DNA of 64,000 nucleotides. Source: Deroplatys truncata (taxonomy: Eukaryota > Arthropoda > Insecta > Mantodea > Mantidae). The stretch is from the NCBI GenBank assembly GCA_030765065.1, contig CM060980.1, positions 63,782,364-63,846,363 on the forward strand, written 5' to 3'. This document shows positions 1 to 9,869 of this stretch, in pieces. A program made the position numbers and the translations under genes. The notes under the pieces are model-generated. The model was given only the letters and a program-made list of their open reading frames with translations, did not search any database and was not told where the DNA came from. Each line of letters starts with the position of its first letter. The first letter of the stretch is position 1.

Positions 1-869
1 GTTGGAATATCTATGTGAGATTAAGTACACGTGAACCTGATTTTTACATACTGAAAGCATTAAACATAGGGCTATCTGTTTCTTGATTCTAATCAGCAGC
101 TTTTGTAATTTTGTATTAGCTGTTGCTGACATCAAATGACTGACTATATCAATGTGTACTTTAATGATCCAGTAAGCAGATATACTATTTTGCCAAAGAT
201 CCAAAACTTTTAAGCTCTTAATGGACTTTTCTTACCATCTGTTTCCAGAAAAGATAACCCCACTATTTCTTGTTTTCAATGTGCATAAATACATCTATAA
301 CAACTTCATTTAAATGTTCAACTAGATGCAAAACAAGTTATGTTGCACATTCACTGTTATATTGTAAAATGAGTGGGAAAAAAGCTTAATGTTATTGTTA
401 TGGAATATGGTCATAAAATTCAAGTGTTTTTGCTTTTATGTGTACAAGTAAAGTTGTTACCATTGACATGTGCTCAAAATGTTTAAAGTACATTATATGC
501 ATTAGTTTTCTTTATTTTATTTAATGCTGCGGCAGCATATGCACCTATATTTTTATGATAATACAAATGTACAAGGTGGAATGATTAATTTTTATGCTTT
601 GGAATTAATTTTAAAACGATACAAGAGGTATTTAAAGCAATTTTATTCACTTAAATATGTAACAGTATGCAGCCCTTTTTGTCATAAAGTAATGTATGCT
701 TTTAGAAATGAAGTTGTGTATTAGTTTTATTGCATTACTGTACCATAAATGAACTCAGAATGTGATACTGTTATAAAATATGGTTTAAATCTCAACTGCT
801 AACAGCAGTTCATTCATTTGCAGTTTTCGGCTCAAGGATACAAAAGTGTACTTTAACATTGCCCATCTT
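1..869. other. AT-rich stretch without a recognisable gene
   Basis: No convincing coding sequence, RNA gene or transposon end was seen on either strand. If the minus-strand terminal exon proposed at 870-967 is real, this stretch would hold its 3' untranslated region; it is AT-rich and has several reverse-strand AATAAA-type words (for example near 510-520), which are also expected by chance at this composition. The short open frame at 524-724 has no recognisable motif and is treated as chance. Confidence 0.4.
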
Positions 870-967
870 CTAGTTTCTTTTTCTTCCAAACATTTCTGGC
901 ATTCTCTTCAGTGTCCTCTTCTCATGTAGCATTCCAGCCAATTTATTTTCCCCTTCCTTATCAATAG
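870..967 (-). CDS. Possible terminal exon of an unrecognised host gene
   Basis: On the minus strand an AG acceptor-like dinucleotide at 969-968 precedes 98 nt that read as 31 residues and then a TAG stop (872-870). The peptide is strongly charged and has ordinary coding texture, with LAGMLHEKRTLKRMPEMFG in the middle and GRKRN at the end. In-frame stops lie just upstream of the acceptor, as expected if that sequence is intron. The pyrimidine tract before the AG is weak, no partner exon was found in the window, and I do not recognise the family. It could be chance or a fragment of a mobile element. I list it because it is the best candidate for non-transposon coding sequence here. Confidence 0.25.
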
Positions 968-1912
968 CTGTCATTCACAATGATATGAGTTCAGCTTTAC
1001 GATTTCAATTTTAAAGACCTTAGAAATGAGTATGCATGTATAGTTGTTCATACGCTAGAAGCATTGGACAGTTTTTGTGTAAAGTAAAAAATAAATGGCT
1101 TTGGATAGTGGAAAGAGAAAAGTAAGAGGTAGTGCATTCTACTTTGAATGGAAAACTATAGTGAATGTGTGATGGTTAAGTAATCAATAAATGGAAAGTG
1201 AAAAAAAAAAGTGGAAATGGGACATGAAAAAAAAAAAACTGAAGAAAAAAAAGAGCAAGATAATTTAGTGACAAGAGATTGTAAAATGTAAATATACTGT
1301 AGTGATTGTCTACTGAATAAGTGACCAGGGTCAAAATGCAGTAGACAATCAAATTTGTAAAACTCTCAGCACAATAAATACTATACTATACTATACTATA
1401 CTATACTATACTATACTATACATAAGTAGGTATTTTCAAAGCCCACAATGTTCTACTTTACTGCCTTGAAGTAATTTAATTTTTAGACTCTATTTTAAAT
1501 ATTTTTGTTTTCAAACAATTTATTCCACCTTGTACAACCAAACTACTCAACAATTTTAAAATTGCTTGCTTTACAGCATAAGTCATACACTGATCTCAGA
1601 TACTGGTTATTTATGAACCATATTTTACTATTTTTGAGAAAAGATAGTCCTGCAGTTGAAGTTTTATTTTCTATGATAATGTATTGGCTTTTGTACAGTG
1701 TAAAATAAATATTTTATACAAATGTAAATAAACAAAATGATTCTCTGTCCGTGACCTGACAAAAACATTCCCAATTAGAAATCTTGTTTGGCAGAAGTAC
1801 TTGGTATTATTATGGCAAACTTATAGGAAATTTATACTTATAGAAAATACCTATGGATTTTTAATTTTTTGTGTGCTCACTCCCTAATCCAAATTTACTC
1901 TAGCTGATACTA
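968..1912. other. Unassigned AT-rich stretch
   Basis: Apart from a short pentanucleotide array at 1381-1421 and A-rich runs near 1200-1250, nothing recognisable was seen. If the exon at 870-967 is real this would be intron. The open frame at 1505-1708 shows no known motif. Confidence 0.4.
1381..1421. repeat. (CTATA)8 microsatellite
   Basis: Eight uninterrupted CTATA units are directly visible. The array is preceded by AATAAATA, which may have seeded it. Confidence 0.95.
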
Positions 1913-2528
1913 CAGAGTGTTAAGAAAAACTATTCCATATTTTGAGAGCTGGCAGTATGGATCAAAACAGAAACAAAATGACCAGTAAACACTGGCTCTA
2001 AAATGCATACCTTAAGAGGTAGGAGCACTTGTTCATCTTCACTACTGTGAAACATCTTTTCCACTGCAAGCTCTTTGCTATTACATATGACCTATGGAAT
2101 GAGTAAACTCATTCCCACTCCTCATTAAAACTAAATAGCATTTGTATAAAGCACTTTGCAATTGTTCTTACACCAAAGTAAATAACAACGAAAATTCTGA
2201 ATGACTATGTACGAAGAGTGCAATGAATGGCTGGACCATTTTGTAATTGGGAACAAATGTTTTTTATTTTGTTTCCTTATTCCTCATCACTAAATAAACA
2301 GGTTTTTATAAACCATTTTCTAATGAGACAACAACATACAAAATGTAGTTCCATTTTAAAAAAATTAAATTGACCCTAAAATGAGCATCATAATGTTCTC
2401 CAAACAAAACACAACTAATCGCATTTGCTTTCCCTGATAATATCAAGCAACTTTTATTCAAGACATTTCTTTCTGCAATGCTCAGTTTTGGAGATATTGT
2501 ACAGTCTCAACTTAAATGGTCCACCCTG
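1913..2528. mobile_element. TA-flanked MITE, copy 1
   Basis: About 616 bp lies between TA dinucleotides (1911-1912 and 2529-2530). The left end reads CAGAGTGTTAAG and the right end, read inward on the other strand, CAGGGTGGACCATTTAAG, so only the first 7 bases or so form an inverted repeat. The right third (about 2396-2528) is clearly related to 14595-14960: both have the words TCAAGCAACTTTTATTCAAG and a TACAGTCTCAAC motif near the end. No transposase reading frame is present. The TA duplication suggests mobilisation by a Tc1/mariner-type transposase, but the family is not assigned. Confidence 0.55.
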
Positions 2529-2569
2529 TATAAATAAAATTCCCAGCTTAATAAAAGAGTGGTCTACAA

Positions 2570-2737
2570 GGAGTTGGTCTGTGGTCCCATGTCGTAGATT
2601 TACGGCACATAAAAGAACCTCAAGTCTGATAAAGAGGCCTCTGAGCAAAATTATTGGTCTTTGACGCCCAATATAGAATGGGACGCTAAGGACCATAGCT
2701 GTTAAAGAGCATCCATAAATAAAACTTAAAAAAAAAT
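2570..2737 (+). mobile_element. SINE-1 copy a (5'-truncated)
   Basis: This matches the body and tail of the tRNA-headed SINE-1 family: a GTCGTAGATTTACGGCAC word, AAAAGAACCTCAAG, GATAAAGAGGCCTCTGAGC, CAATATAGAATGGGACGCTA and the end CATCCATAAATAAAAC followed by A-rich sequence. The tRNA-like head (A and B boxes) is missing. It lies at the 3' end of the LINE-1 remnant. Confidence 0.85.
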
Positions 2738-5700
2738 TATAACATTTCTTAATTGTCTTTATAATTTTCTTCTGCAGAAGAAAGATTTCATTAGTGATGG
2801 GACCACTATTTCTCGATACTCCATACTGATGTGATTTTGGGCACCGATACTCGATTCACACTTTATAAAAAACAGTAAAGGCGAATAGTTTGTTAACATT
2901 GAGTTACGTTTTTATAAGTAGTTTTCTGTGTTTAAATGCATGTAACCAATTTTGTATTGTCTGCTAATTCCAAAATTGTTCCTATTTGAGATTCTCTAAT
3001 TCGCAGAAATTTTTTTTTATCTTGATGATACAACAGAGATGATGATTCACCATTGTTAGTCAATAATAATCATGATGATGGTAATATAATTGCTCCCCTT
3101 TTTATGCAACTATATTTTGTGCTGAAAACTACCTTTTAAAGGATTTTCTGTCCATATTATGGAAATTAGTCGTGTGGTATACCTGTAAGCTACATTTGTG
3201 ACCTGAGTAAGACTTGGGTAAACGCAAACTAACAGATGGAAGGAAAGATCAAATATTTCCATACAGTGAATTATCTCACGTCTTAAGTTCTGATTTGTTT
3301 CTGCTGATTCACAGATTTTGGCCACTGGAGTAGGTAAATGTAATGGCTGAGAGTGAGTCACCAAGCCAGGCTATTCAGAAAGGTGTATCAGCTAAATCAG
3401 CTTCATTCACAACTCATTAACGCTACATGTTACATGAGTACTTCTACTCTTCCCCCATTGACTTGCATATTTTCATTTACAAACAAAGGTTTATGAAGTG
3501 TTACATTGATTCACCCGCAGGAAACACAGTCTAGGTCTATCAAGTACTACAGTTCAGCAACTCTTAGCTGACATATGCATGGCAATAATGTGAAGTCTTG
3601 ACTCCTTTCATTTCTTCCAGCATAAAGTTAAACACCACAATTTTCAATAATGCAAAATTTAAAAGTATCAAAGCTTTATCTCAAAGTATTAGACACACTT
3701 CAATATCACTGAGTATCAAGAGTATCAAGGTATCGACGAAATTGAGGTCACATCCCTAGATTTCATACATCTTGTTAGTACCTCCCCAAAGAATTAAACC
3801 ATATCTTATGATAGATTCAAAGAATGCAAAATACATACTTCTCATGTACTCAGGAGGAACACATTCTCTCAGATTTCTGATTACAAATATTATACTGGAC
3901 AATCTTTTCTTCAGGTGTTCAAGTTAGTTGGCTTTCAATATAAACTTCTAAAAATGTAATGCTAATCTGATAGATACAAGCTGAATCTGTCATGAGTTTT
4001 TCAAAGTAAAAAGGAGAGAAGCAGTTTTCTCTTTATTTAAGGGCATACTGTTGGCTCCAAACATTTCAGATGCTTTGGTCATGATAATTTCACTTTATTT
4101 CATCAAAATATTTAGGTTATTCCCACTAGTAACAAAAGTTGCATCATCAGCAAACATTATAGTATGAAAAGGGATATTACTAGGTAAATCATTTACTGCA
4201 ATTAAAAACAAAAGTGAACTCAAAACTAACACCATATTCAAAGTGACACACTGAGGAGAACTTGTCATTTATATAAACCATTTGTTTTCTGCCTATTAAG
4301 TATGATTTCAAAAGTTTAATCTGATCACTTCTAATACTTTATCCAGTAAAACATAATGATCAAAGGCTTTACTTAAATCAGCAATATGCTAGAACATGTC
4401 CACCATTTTCAAAAGAGAAATGTATCAGATCCACAAAATGTTTAATATCTCCTATAGTATATTTTCCTTGTGAAAATCCCTATTTATCATTAGTAAATAA
4501 ATCAAAAATCTTCAATAAGTTGTGAAAAACTCCTTCTTGCAAACAAAAATTAAAATAATGTCTAAGAGGGTAAAGAATTATATCAATAATCCTTTTTAAA
4601 AATTATTTGACATGTCATAAAAATCTGTATTAGTGGAGCTTTTAAATTTGAGACTATGTGCAATACTTATTTGACAGAAATTTCTATGCAATACAAATTG
4701 ACATCTGAAGATGTACACTTGGTTAAAGATTCAAAATGTGATACTTTAGATTTACTAATTTTTGATTTAGTATACTCAACATTTATAAAATATTCATTCA
4801 AGGTCTCAGCAGAAATTGGTACTTTAGGTTGCTGTTATTCAGCATTTTTAAATTTGTTTACCAAAAACCATGCAGTTTTACATTTGTTATTAGAATTTTC
4901 TATCACATTAATGTTTTCATCATTTTGCATTCTTAAACCTTTTGTCTATAAAGGTTTCTATGTAAATAAAAGCTTTGCTTAGCAAATTTTGTTTCCTTGT
5001 ACACATTATTATAGATCCTAAATCTAGTTTTAAACTGCATTAATTCATTTTAAAATTGAATCTTTCTTCCAGAGTAAGTATTGTTGTTTACCATAGACTT
5101 CTTAGTAAAACATATGTTAAAAACATAACAGAATACATTAAAAGTGTTCTCTGCCATACAGTGTACGCTTCTGAAATACATATACCAGTCAATTTGATAC
5201 TAGAAAATCTAAAAATTTATCATAATTATAGGAATAAGAAATTCTTTGAGTCATCAAGTTTATATTGCTTATACTTGAATCACTCATAAAAAACTGAATC
5301 ACAAAGCAAAACGATTCAAAAAATATAAATTTTGTAGGTCAACAGAACAATTAAGAGCAGGACTATCATCATCAAATTATCAAGTTTTACCTCTTGTAGG
5401 TTTGCTATTATGACAGTTCAAGCCAAATTGAAACAATAAATTTTTAAAATCCGAATTTCTACATGTCATTATATCAAAATCAGAATAAAGTCTCCACCAA
5501 TAATAACTTTATTATTGGACCATTTAGTTAAATATGTGAAAGCTCATTTAAAGTAGTTAAAAATACATTTATATCACCAGTAGGAGCACAATATTAATAA
5601 CAATAGTTTTAATACTATTAGCTATTAATGCACGAGCTTCAAAATGTTTATTATAGCTAAATTTGAACATATCCAAGCTTCTACACACAATAAAAGTTCC

Positions 5701-5919
5701 CCCACACATGAGGTTAAATCTTCTATATGAGCACACACTTTTGTAACCAGCTATGTTGGTAAATACAGTTGTGTTGTCATTTAACCAATGTTCTGATATG
5801 CAAATAAAAGGACAAGTTTTATTTTTCAGCAAGTCCTGTAAAACATTAATTTTACCACTAAGACCCTGAATATTTAAAAACAGTAAAGTTAGAATGAGTG
5901 TATTGTTTCTTATTTGCAT
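2738..5919 (-). pseudogene. LINE-1: decayed non-LTR retrotransposon ORF2 (endonuclease-RT)
   Basis: This is a minus-strand remnant. From 5919 downward the translation opens an APE-type endonuclease (LNIQGLSGKINVLQDLL, then CISEHWLN, about 5870-5770). Further down, near 4172-4125, the RT catalytic box appears as FADDATFV. Near 3880-3770 the post-RT segment reads MRSMYFAFFESIIRYGLILW, the usual thumb or C-terminal signature of jockey/CR1-like elements. On the far side of the inserted MITE (2783-2722) the same protein continues as FLLQKKIIKTIKKCYNF. Many stops and frameshifts separate these islands, so it cannot be functional. The element stops at SINE-1 copy a. Clade within the jockey superfamily is not determined. 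Confidence 0.8.
2792..3758. mobile_element. hAT-type MITE inserted in LINE-1
   Basis: A 967-bp element is flanked by the exact 8-bp duplication GATTTCAT (2784-2791 and 3759-3766). Its terminal inverted repeats are TAGTGATGGGACC and, from the right, TAGGGATGTGACC (11 of 13 identical). Subterminal GATACT/AGTATC words recur near both ends, a habit of hAT elements. No transposase is encoded; the minus-strand open frame at 3110-3364 has no transposase motif. Removing the element plus one duplication rejoins the LINE-1 protein in a sensible order, which supports the boundaries. Confidence 0.88.
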
Positions 5920-5983
5920 GTGGTGTTTTGTGTACTTGAGAGTGCTTTTAATTTATGTATAAAAAACTCATTGTCTGTGGGTA

Positions 5984-6222
5984 CCATGCCAGCCTCCAGT
6001 TCCCGAGGTTGCAGGTTCAAACCCAGCGGAGGGTGCTTCTTGAGCATGGCTTCCTTTGGAAGGGAAGTAAAACCAGTGGTCCCATGTTGTAGATTTATGG
6101 CATGTAAAAGAACCTCAAGCCTGATAAAGAGGCCTCTGAGCAAAATTTCTGGTCTTTCATGCACAATATAGAATTTGATGCTAAGAACCATAACAGTTAA
6201 AGAGCACCCATAAAAAAAAAAG
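5984..6222 (+). mobile_element. SINE-1 copy b
   Basis: The head keeps the B-box-like GGTTGCAGGTTCAAACCCAG region (6008-6027), followed by the family body and the tail CACCCATAAAAAAAAAAG. The A-box end is diverged, and no clear target-site duplication was found. It lies just upstream of the LINE-1 endonuclease. Confidence 0.85.
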
Positions 6223-6605
6223 AAAACTCCACCATGTGTTATTTGACCAGACATTTGGATCCAATGCTTTCATTAGATTTTGTTAAAAAAATGCCAACCT
6301 TAAACAATGATACAAATGTGAATGCCTATAGTATAACTGTTTACGTTTTACTTGTGAAAATCTTGGTCTTAAATAGTGTAAAAATCATTCAGTTTTTGTG
6401 TATATTATATGAAAACTACTTAGTCTTTATATTATTAAATAACTATGAGACCAAAGAGAAGGTACAAACATTTAAAATGTGATTACATATTCTATTATCT
6501 AAAAAAATTACTTGATCATTCCAGCCAATGATTGTTCGAATCCCAAAGGGTACTTGTAGGCTATGCAGCATTTTCAGAACCTGGAAGACTGTCATAGTAG
6601 TAATT
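6223..6605. other. Unassigned stretch between SINE copies
   Basis: AT-rich sequence. A plus-strand open frame at 6234-6482 has no recognised motif and is probably chance. It might include the far 5' region of LINE-1, but no motif supports this. Confidence 0.35.
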
Positions 6606-6675
6606 GAGTTTTATTTATGGATGCGCTTTAACTACTATGGTTCTTAGCATCCCATTCTGTATTGGGCATGAAATT
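6606..6675 (-). mobile_element. SINE-1 copy c (3'-end fragment)
   Basis: The fragment reads GAGTTTTATTTATGGATGCG, then CTTTAACTACTATGGTTCTT and CATCCCATTCTGTATTGGGC, the reverse complement of the SINE-1 tail. Only about 70 bp remain. The head and body are absent. Confidence 0.75.
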
Positions 6676-6719
6676 TAAGTATTTCAGCTCAAGATTAATT
6701 CATATTTATAATTTGAATT

Positions 6720-7707
6720 GATATGCATTCTTTAAAAATGCCCTGTACATAACACCCCCCTAACATTTTTCTGTTTACGCCACTGCTTAAGAATACCTCC
6801 AGCAAGTGGGCAGGCACTTTATTCATCACATACATTTACATAATTTGGACAAAAGCCCAGTTAACTGGTGACTTGTCAGTTTAACAGAATTTTGTCTGAT
6901 TAAAACATTACAGAAAGTGTGATAAAAAATTTATAAAAGCATTTATACATATAAAATTATATACTAAAATATTTACATAGGTTTATTTAATCTATGTTTA
7001 ACTGGTTGAACTATAACGAGATTTTATTTATGTTTAAATGGCTTATATGGTCTTAGGGACTGACTTCCATATATTCTTTTACTGAATAGTATGTTTTTTG
7101 TGTGAGGATCCTTTTCAAGTATTGAGAAATACATTTTAGTCTTTTATTTCTGTATATCTTTGTGGCAACTTATTATAAATTTTTACTTCAGAATAGAAAC
7201 GGCTCTTTTCAAATAATTTTAACCCTTTTTTAGAGGTACTTTTGGTAAATTTGAGTTCTAATTTCATGGTTATGTATCTTCTGTTTATTATATATTTATC
7301 AAAGTTTTTCATATATATGTTTGGCTAATTCATAGAGATATTGTGAAGGCAGCGTAAGTATGTTTAATTTTCTAAGAAAATTTCTGCAAGAATTTTTGAG
7401 ACTGACGTGTGTCATAATATGAATGGTTTTTTCCGTATCTTAATATTTTCTCCCAGCCAGTTGCCGCTTCCTAAAACATAACACCATAAGACATGATGGA
7501 ATGAAAATAGCTGCGGTATACTGTCTTTCTAGTTTCTAAGTTTGAAAGTTTATAAGTTTGTATGCATATTCTGTTTCTTACAGTATTTATCATAGTTTTT
7601 CTTATATATGTTTGGCTAATTCATAAAGATATTGTGAAGTCAGGATAAGTATGTTTAGTTTTTTAAATAAATTTCTGCAAGAATTCTTGGAACTAATATG
7701 TGTCATA
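6720..7707 (-). pseudogene. LINE-2, 3' portion (C-terminus and 3' end)
   Basis: This is the downstream part of the LINE whose 5' portion lies at 23884-26335; Gypsy-A was inserted between them. On the minus strand near 7182-7158 the translation reads KIYNKLPQRYTEIK, the conserved C-terminal motif of jockey/CR1-like ORF2 proteins. Near 7375-7300 it reads as a decayed LNILTLPSQYLYELAKHIYE-like stretch. The reading frame is broken throughout. The extreme 3' end (about 6720-6990) is AT-rich with no motif, so the boundary is approximate. Confidence 0.75.
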
Positions 7708-7711
7708 ATAT
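7269..7711 (-). repeat. Tandem duplication (about 291-bp unit) inside LINE-2
   Basis: Two diverged copies of one LINE-2 segment lie head to tail: copy A is about 7269-7559, and copy B starts about 7560, is interrupted at 7711 by Gypsy-A and resumes at 23884-24003. Shared words include TATGTTTGGCTAATTCATA, AGATATTGTGAAG and, split by Gypsy-A in copy B, GAATG with TTTTTTCCGTAT. Copy A keeps the uninterrupted sequence TCATAATATGAATG that shows what the Gypsy-A target looked like. Confidence 0.8.
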
Positions 7712-8268
7712 TGCTGTGAGGTACAGAGAAGGTTCGAAAGGGAATCAAAAGTTGCATCAGTATTGCCAATATTCAGATGGTGAAACGGTGGAGACATAAC
7801 TTTGTGGGACACAGGGCTGCCCTGTCAGCACACCAAAGAGTATTTAACGGCCACGGAATTAGGTCACACTCTCACTGATTGCTCACTCAATTCTGTTCGA
7901 CATACTCGTCTGGCGAATCTCTGGCCAACAGAAGTGTGTCACCCCTCAAAATTGTTAAACTTTAAATCAGTATGAACCACAAAACTGTGGTAACACACAG
8001 GTAGATGCACTAGTGATAAGCTCCTGTTTGTATGATCTATCAGTCTGTCTGCCTAACTACCCTCCCCCGCTAACTGTTTACCATGTAAACTGAGTATAAA
8101 TATAGTTGTTAGTTTTTATACCACCCCCGGGGTATTATTCGATGCCTCCTCCCCAAACTACCAACTAGCCCGCTAATCCCGCCCTATCCCAGACCACGAA
8201 TTCTACCTTTTGACGTTACCACCCTCCTCGTAGGCATCCCCTGGAACTAACCACCCTAGGGTGCTACA
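7712..8268 (+). repeat. Gypsy-A 5' LTR
   Basis: 557 bp, starting TGCTGTGAGG and ending GGTGCTACA. It aligns with 22999-23879 along most of its length, sharing GTATTTAACGGCCACGGAAT, GATGCACTAGTGATAAGCTC and CCCCCGGGGTATTATTCGAT. The two 5' ends are the least alike (first about 30 bp). Confidence 0.88.
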
Positions 8269-8273
8269 ATTAT

Positions 8274-8290
8274 TGGTGGAGGCATAGGGT
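8274..8290 (+). promoter_or_regulatory. Primer-binding-site-like sequence of Gypsy-A
   Basis: TTGGTGGAGGCATAGGG lies 5 nt after the LTR end, starting with the usual TGG. Gypsy-B has TTGGCGGAGG at the same place. I could not assign the primer tRNA. Confidence 0.45.
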
Positions 8291-8638
8291 AGAAGTAATG
8301 GTGAAGACGCCAGTTACAAGTATGATGTTGACATTGGGCATTATTATAGGGTAGTCACAGGTTAAAACACCACTACAAATTGGGACCCCATTTATAGTAA
8401 AGATGCATAGTTAAGCACCCCATGATGAATGTACTAAAAGGTTTTTCTCTCATTATCTTAATCGGATGTGAATTCATGGCACTAACTAGCCCACACATCA
8501 GCATTAGAGGACCCTCATTTAGTAGAACCTACACCTTGCATCATGAGTTGTTTTTTAAGAGCATGCCTTAGTATATAACCTTTCTTTTTCGGATATATAC
8601 ATTACGTTAGTATAGTGAATGGTCATAAGTCATCATGC

Positions 8639-9800
8639 ATGGCAGAATCTGCTACAGACCCCACCAGCCCCGTATCACAAGAGATTAGAAATGTATGGCT
8701 AGAATTAGTGGCGGCACAGGGCGAACAGTTAGTTTCAGCAGTTTGTCATTACGGATTTGAGAGAAATTTGCGATGAAACAGCAACACACGCACAAACTAC
8801 CAACCAAATAGGCTACGTTCCGGGAGAGTTAGTCATGCGTTAAGTCCGTGCACAAGTACAGTAGGGAAACAAACAAAAATAAGTAAAGGCGATGATCACA
8901 GTAGCATAAATACAAAAATGGACTCCCCAGTGGCAGGAGGCAGTGTTGCGTTAGGTCTAGCTCAGCACATTCAGGTTAGCTTCCCTCTATCAGATTCAGC
9001 GTTTCTGCAGGGAAACCAAGAGAATGTGTAAGGAACTATTTACATAAATTTGAGATAATATCAATCGCTAACAATTCAATGGAACACACACCCCGATACT
9101 TGCCTTATTATTTGAGCAATACTGGTAAAATTGGCATAAAACATTCCCGTGCAGGTATCCGAATGCTTCACAGGAAATTTTAAAGCAGGGGCTACTGGAT
9201 GCTTTCGTCCACGCGGTGGAAGAAGAGATATTGGAATTTAAATTAAGACGGAGGGTACAGGATCTCAGTGAGCCAATGGAGAAGTATATATACGATGTGA
9301 TAGCTCTGTGTGCCTGGTTAACTCCGAAATGTCGGGAAAAGAGCGGGTTAAGAACATCGTAACAGGATTAAAACCGTCGCTAATAGAGCAAGTACTGCCC
9401 TATAATCCCCAATCGGTAGAAGCACTAACTCAATTTGTGTGCAGGATACAAACAGCCCGCTACCTACCAGAGAACAGGGTTGATCCCATTAGTGCACAAG
9501 TCACCCCTCCTAGAGTGCAAGAAGAGGATCTCCACAAACATGTGTCAGATTTGGCGTAACTGGAGAAGTTAGCAAAACAGGTACAAATTCCTATCCTCCA
9601 TCCCCCACCACCAACATGCAACGTCGGCCGGCTAGGAACTACAGATCCCCGCCTAACTTCGATAAGAACGTGTATACAGTCAGAGGAGAGCAGTCTCCGC
9701 CAGACCTATTTGTGGGTACTGTAAACGAATAGGCCACGTCATTGCAAACTGTCAAACGCGGAGGAAAAACGTACATTTTCACCCCAACCTCGAAGAAATC
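8639..9800 (+). pseudogene. gag: Gypsy-A gag (decayed)
   Basis: The likely start is the ATG at 8639, about 370 bp after the LTR. The reading frame is lost several times. The capsid region shows EFKLRRRVQD and YIYDVIALC near 9235-9310; a surviving open segment at 9308-9559 includes LPYNPQSVEALTQFVCRIQT and AQVTPP. These match the gag of Gypsy-B (KLRQRVQ, YIYDVLSLC, LPLNPQTVDEAIQIIRR, AVVTPP), so the two elements belong to one lineage. A zinc knuckle CGYCKRIGHVIANC (CX2CX4HX4C) begins at 9711. Confidence 0.82.
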
Positions 9801-9869
9801 ACCCCCGTGAGAGCCGCAGTGGCTAGCCATTAATTCGGTAAACTCGCTACAGACACAAGGAGTAATCAA

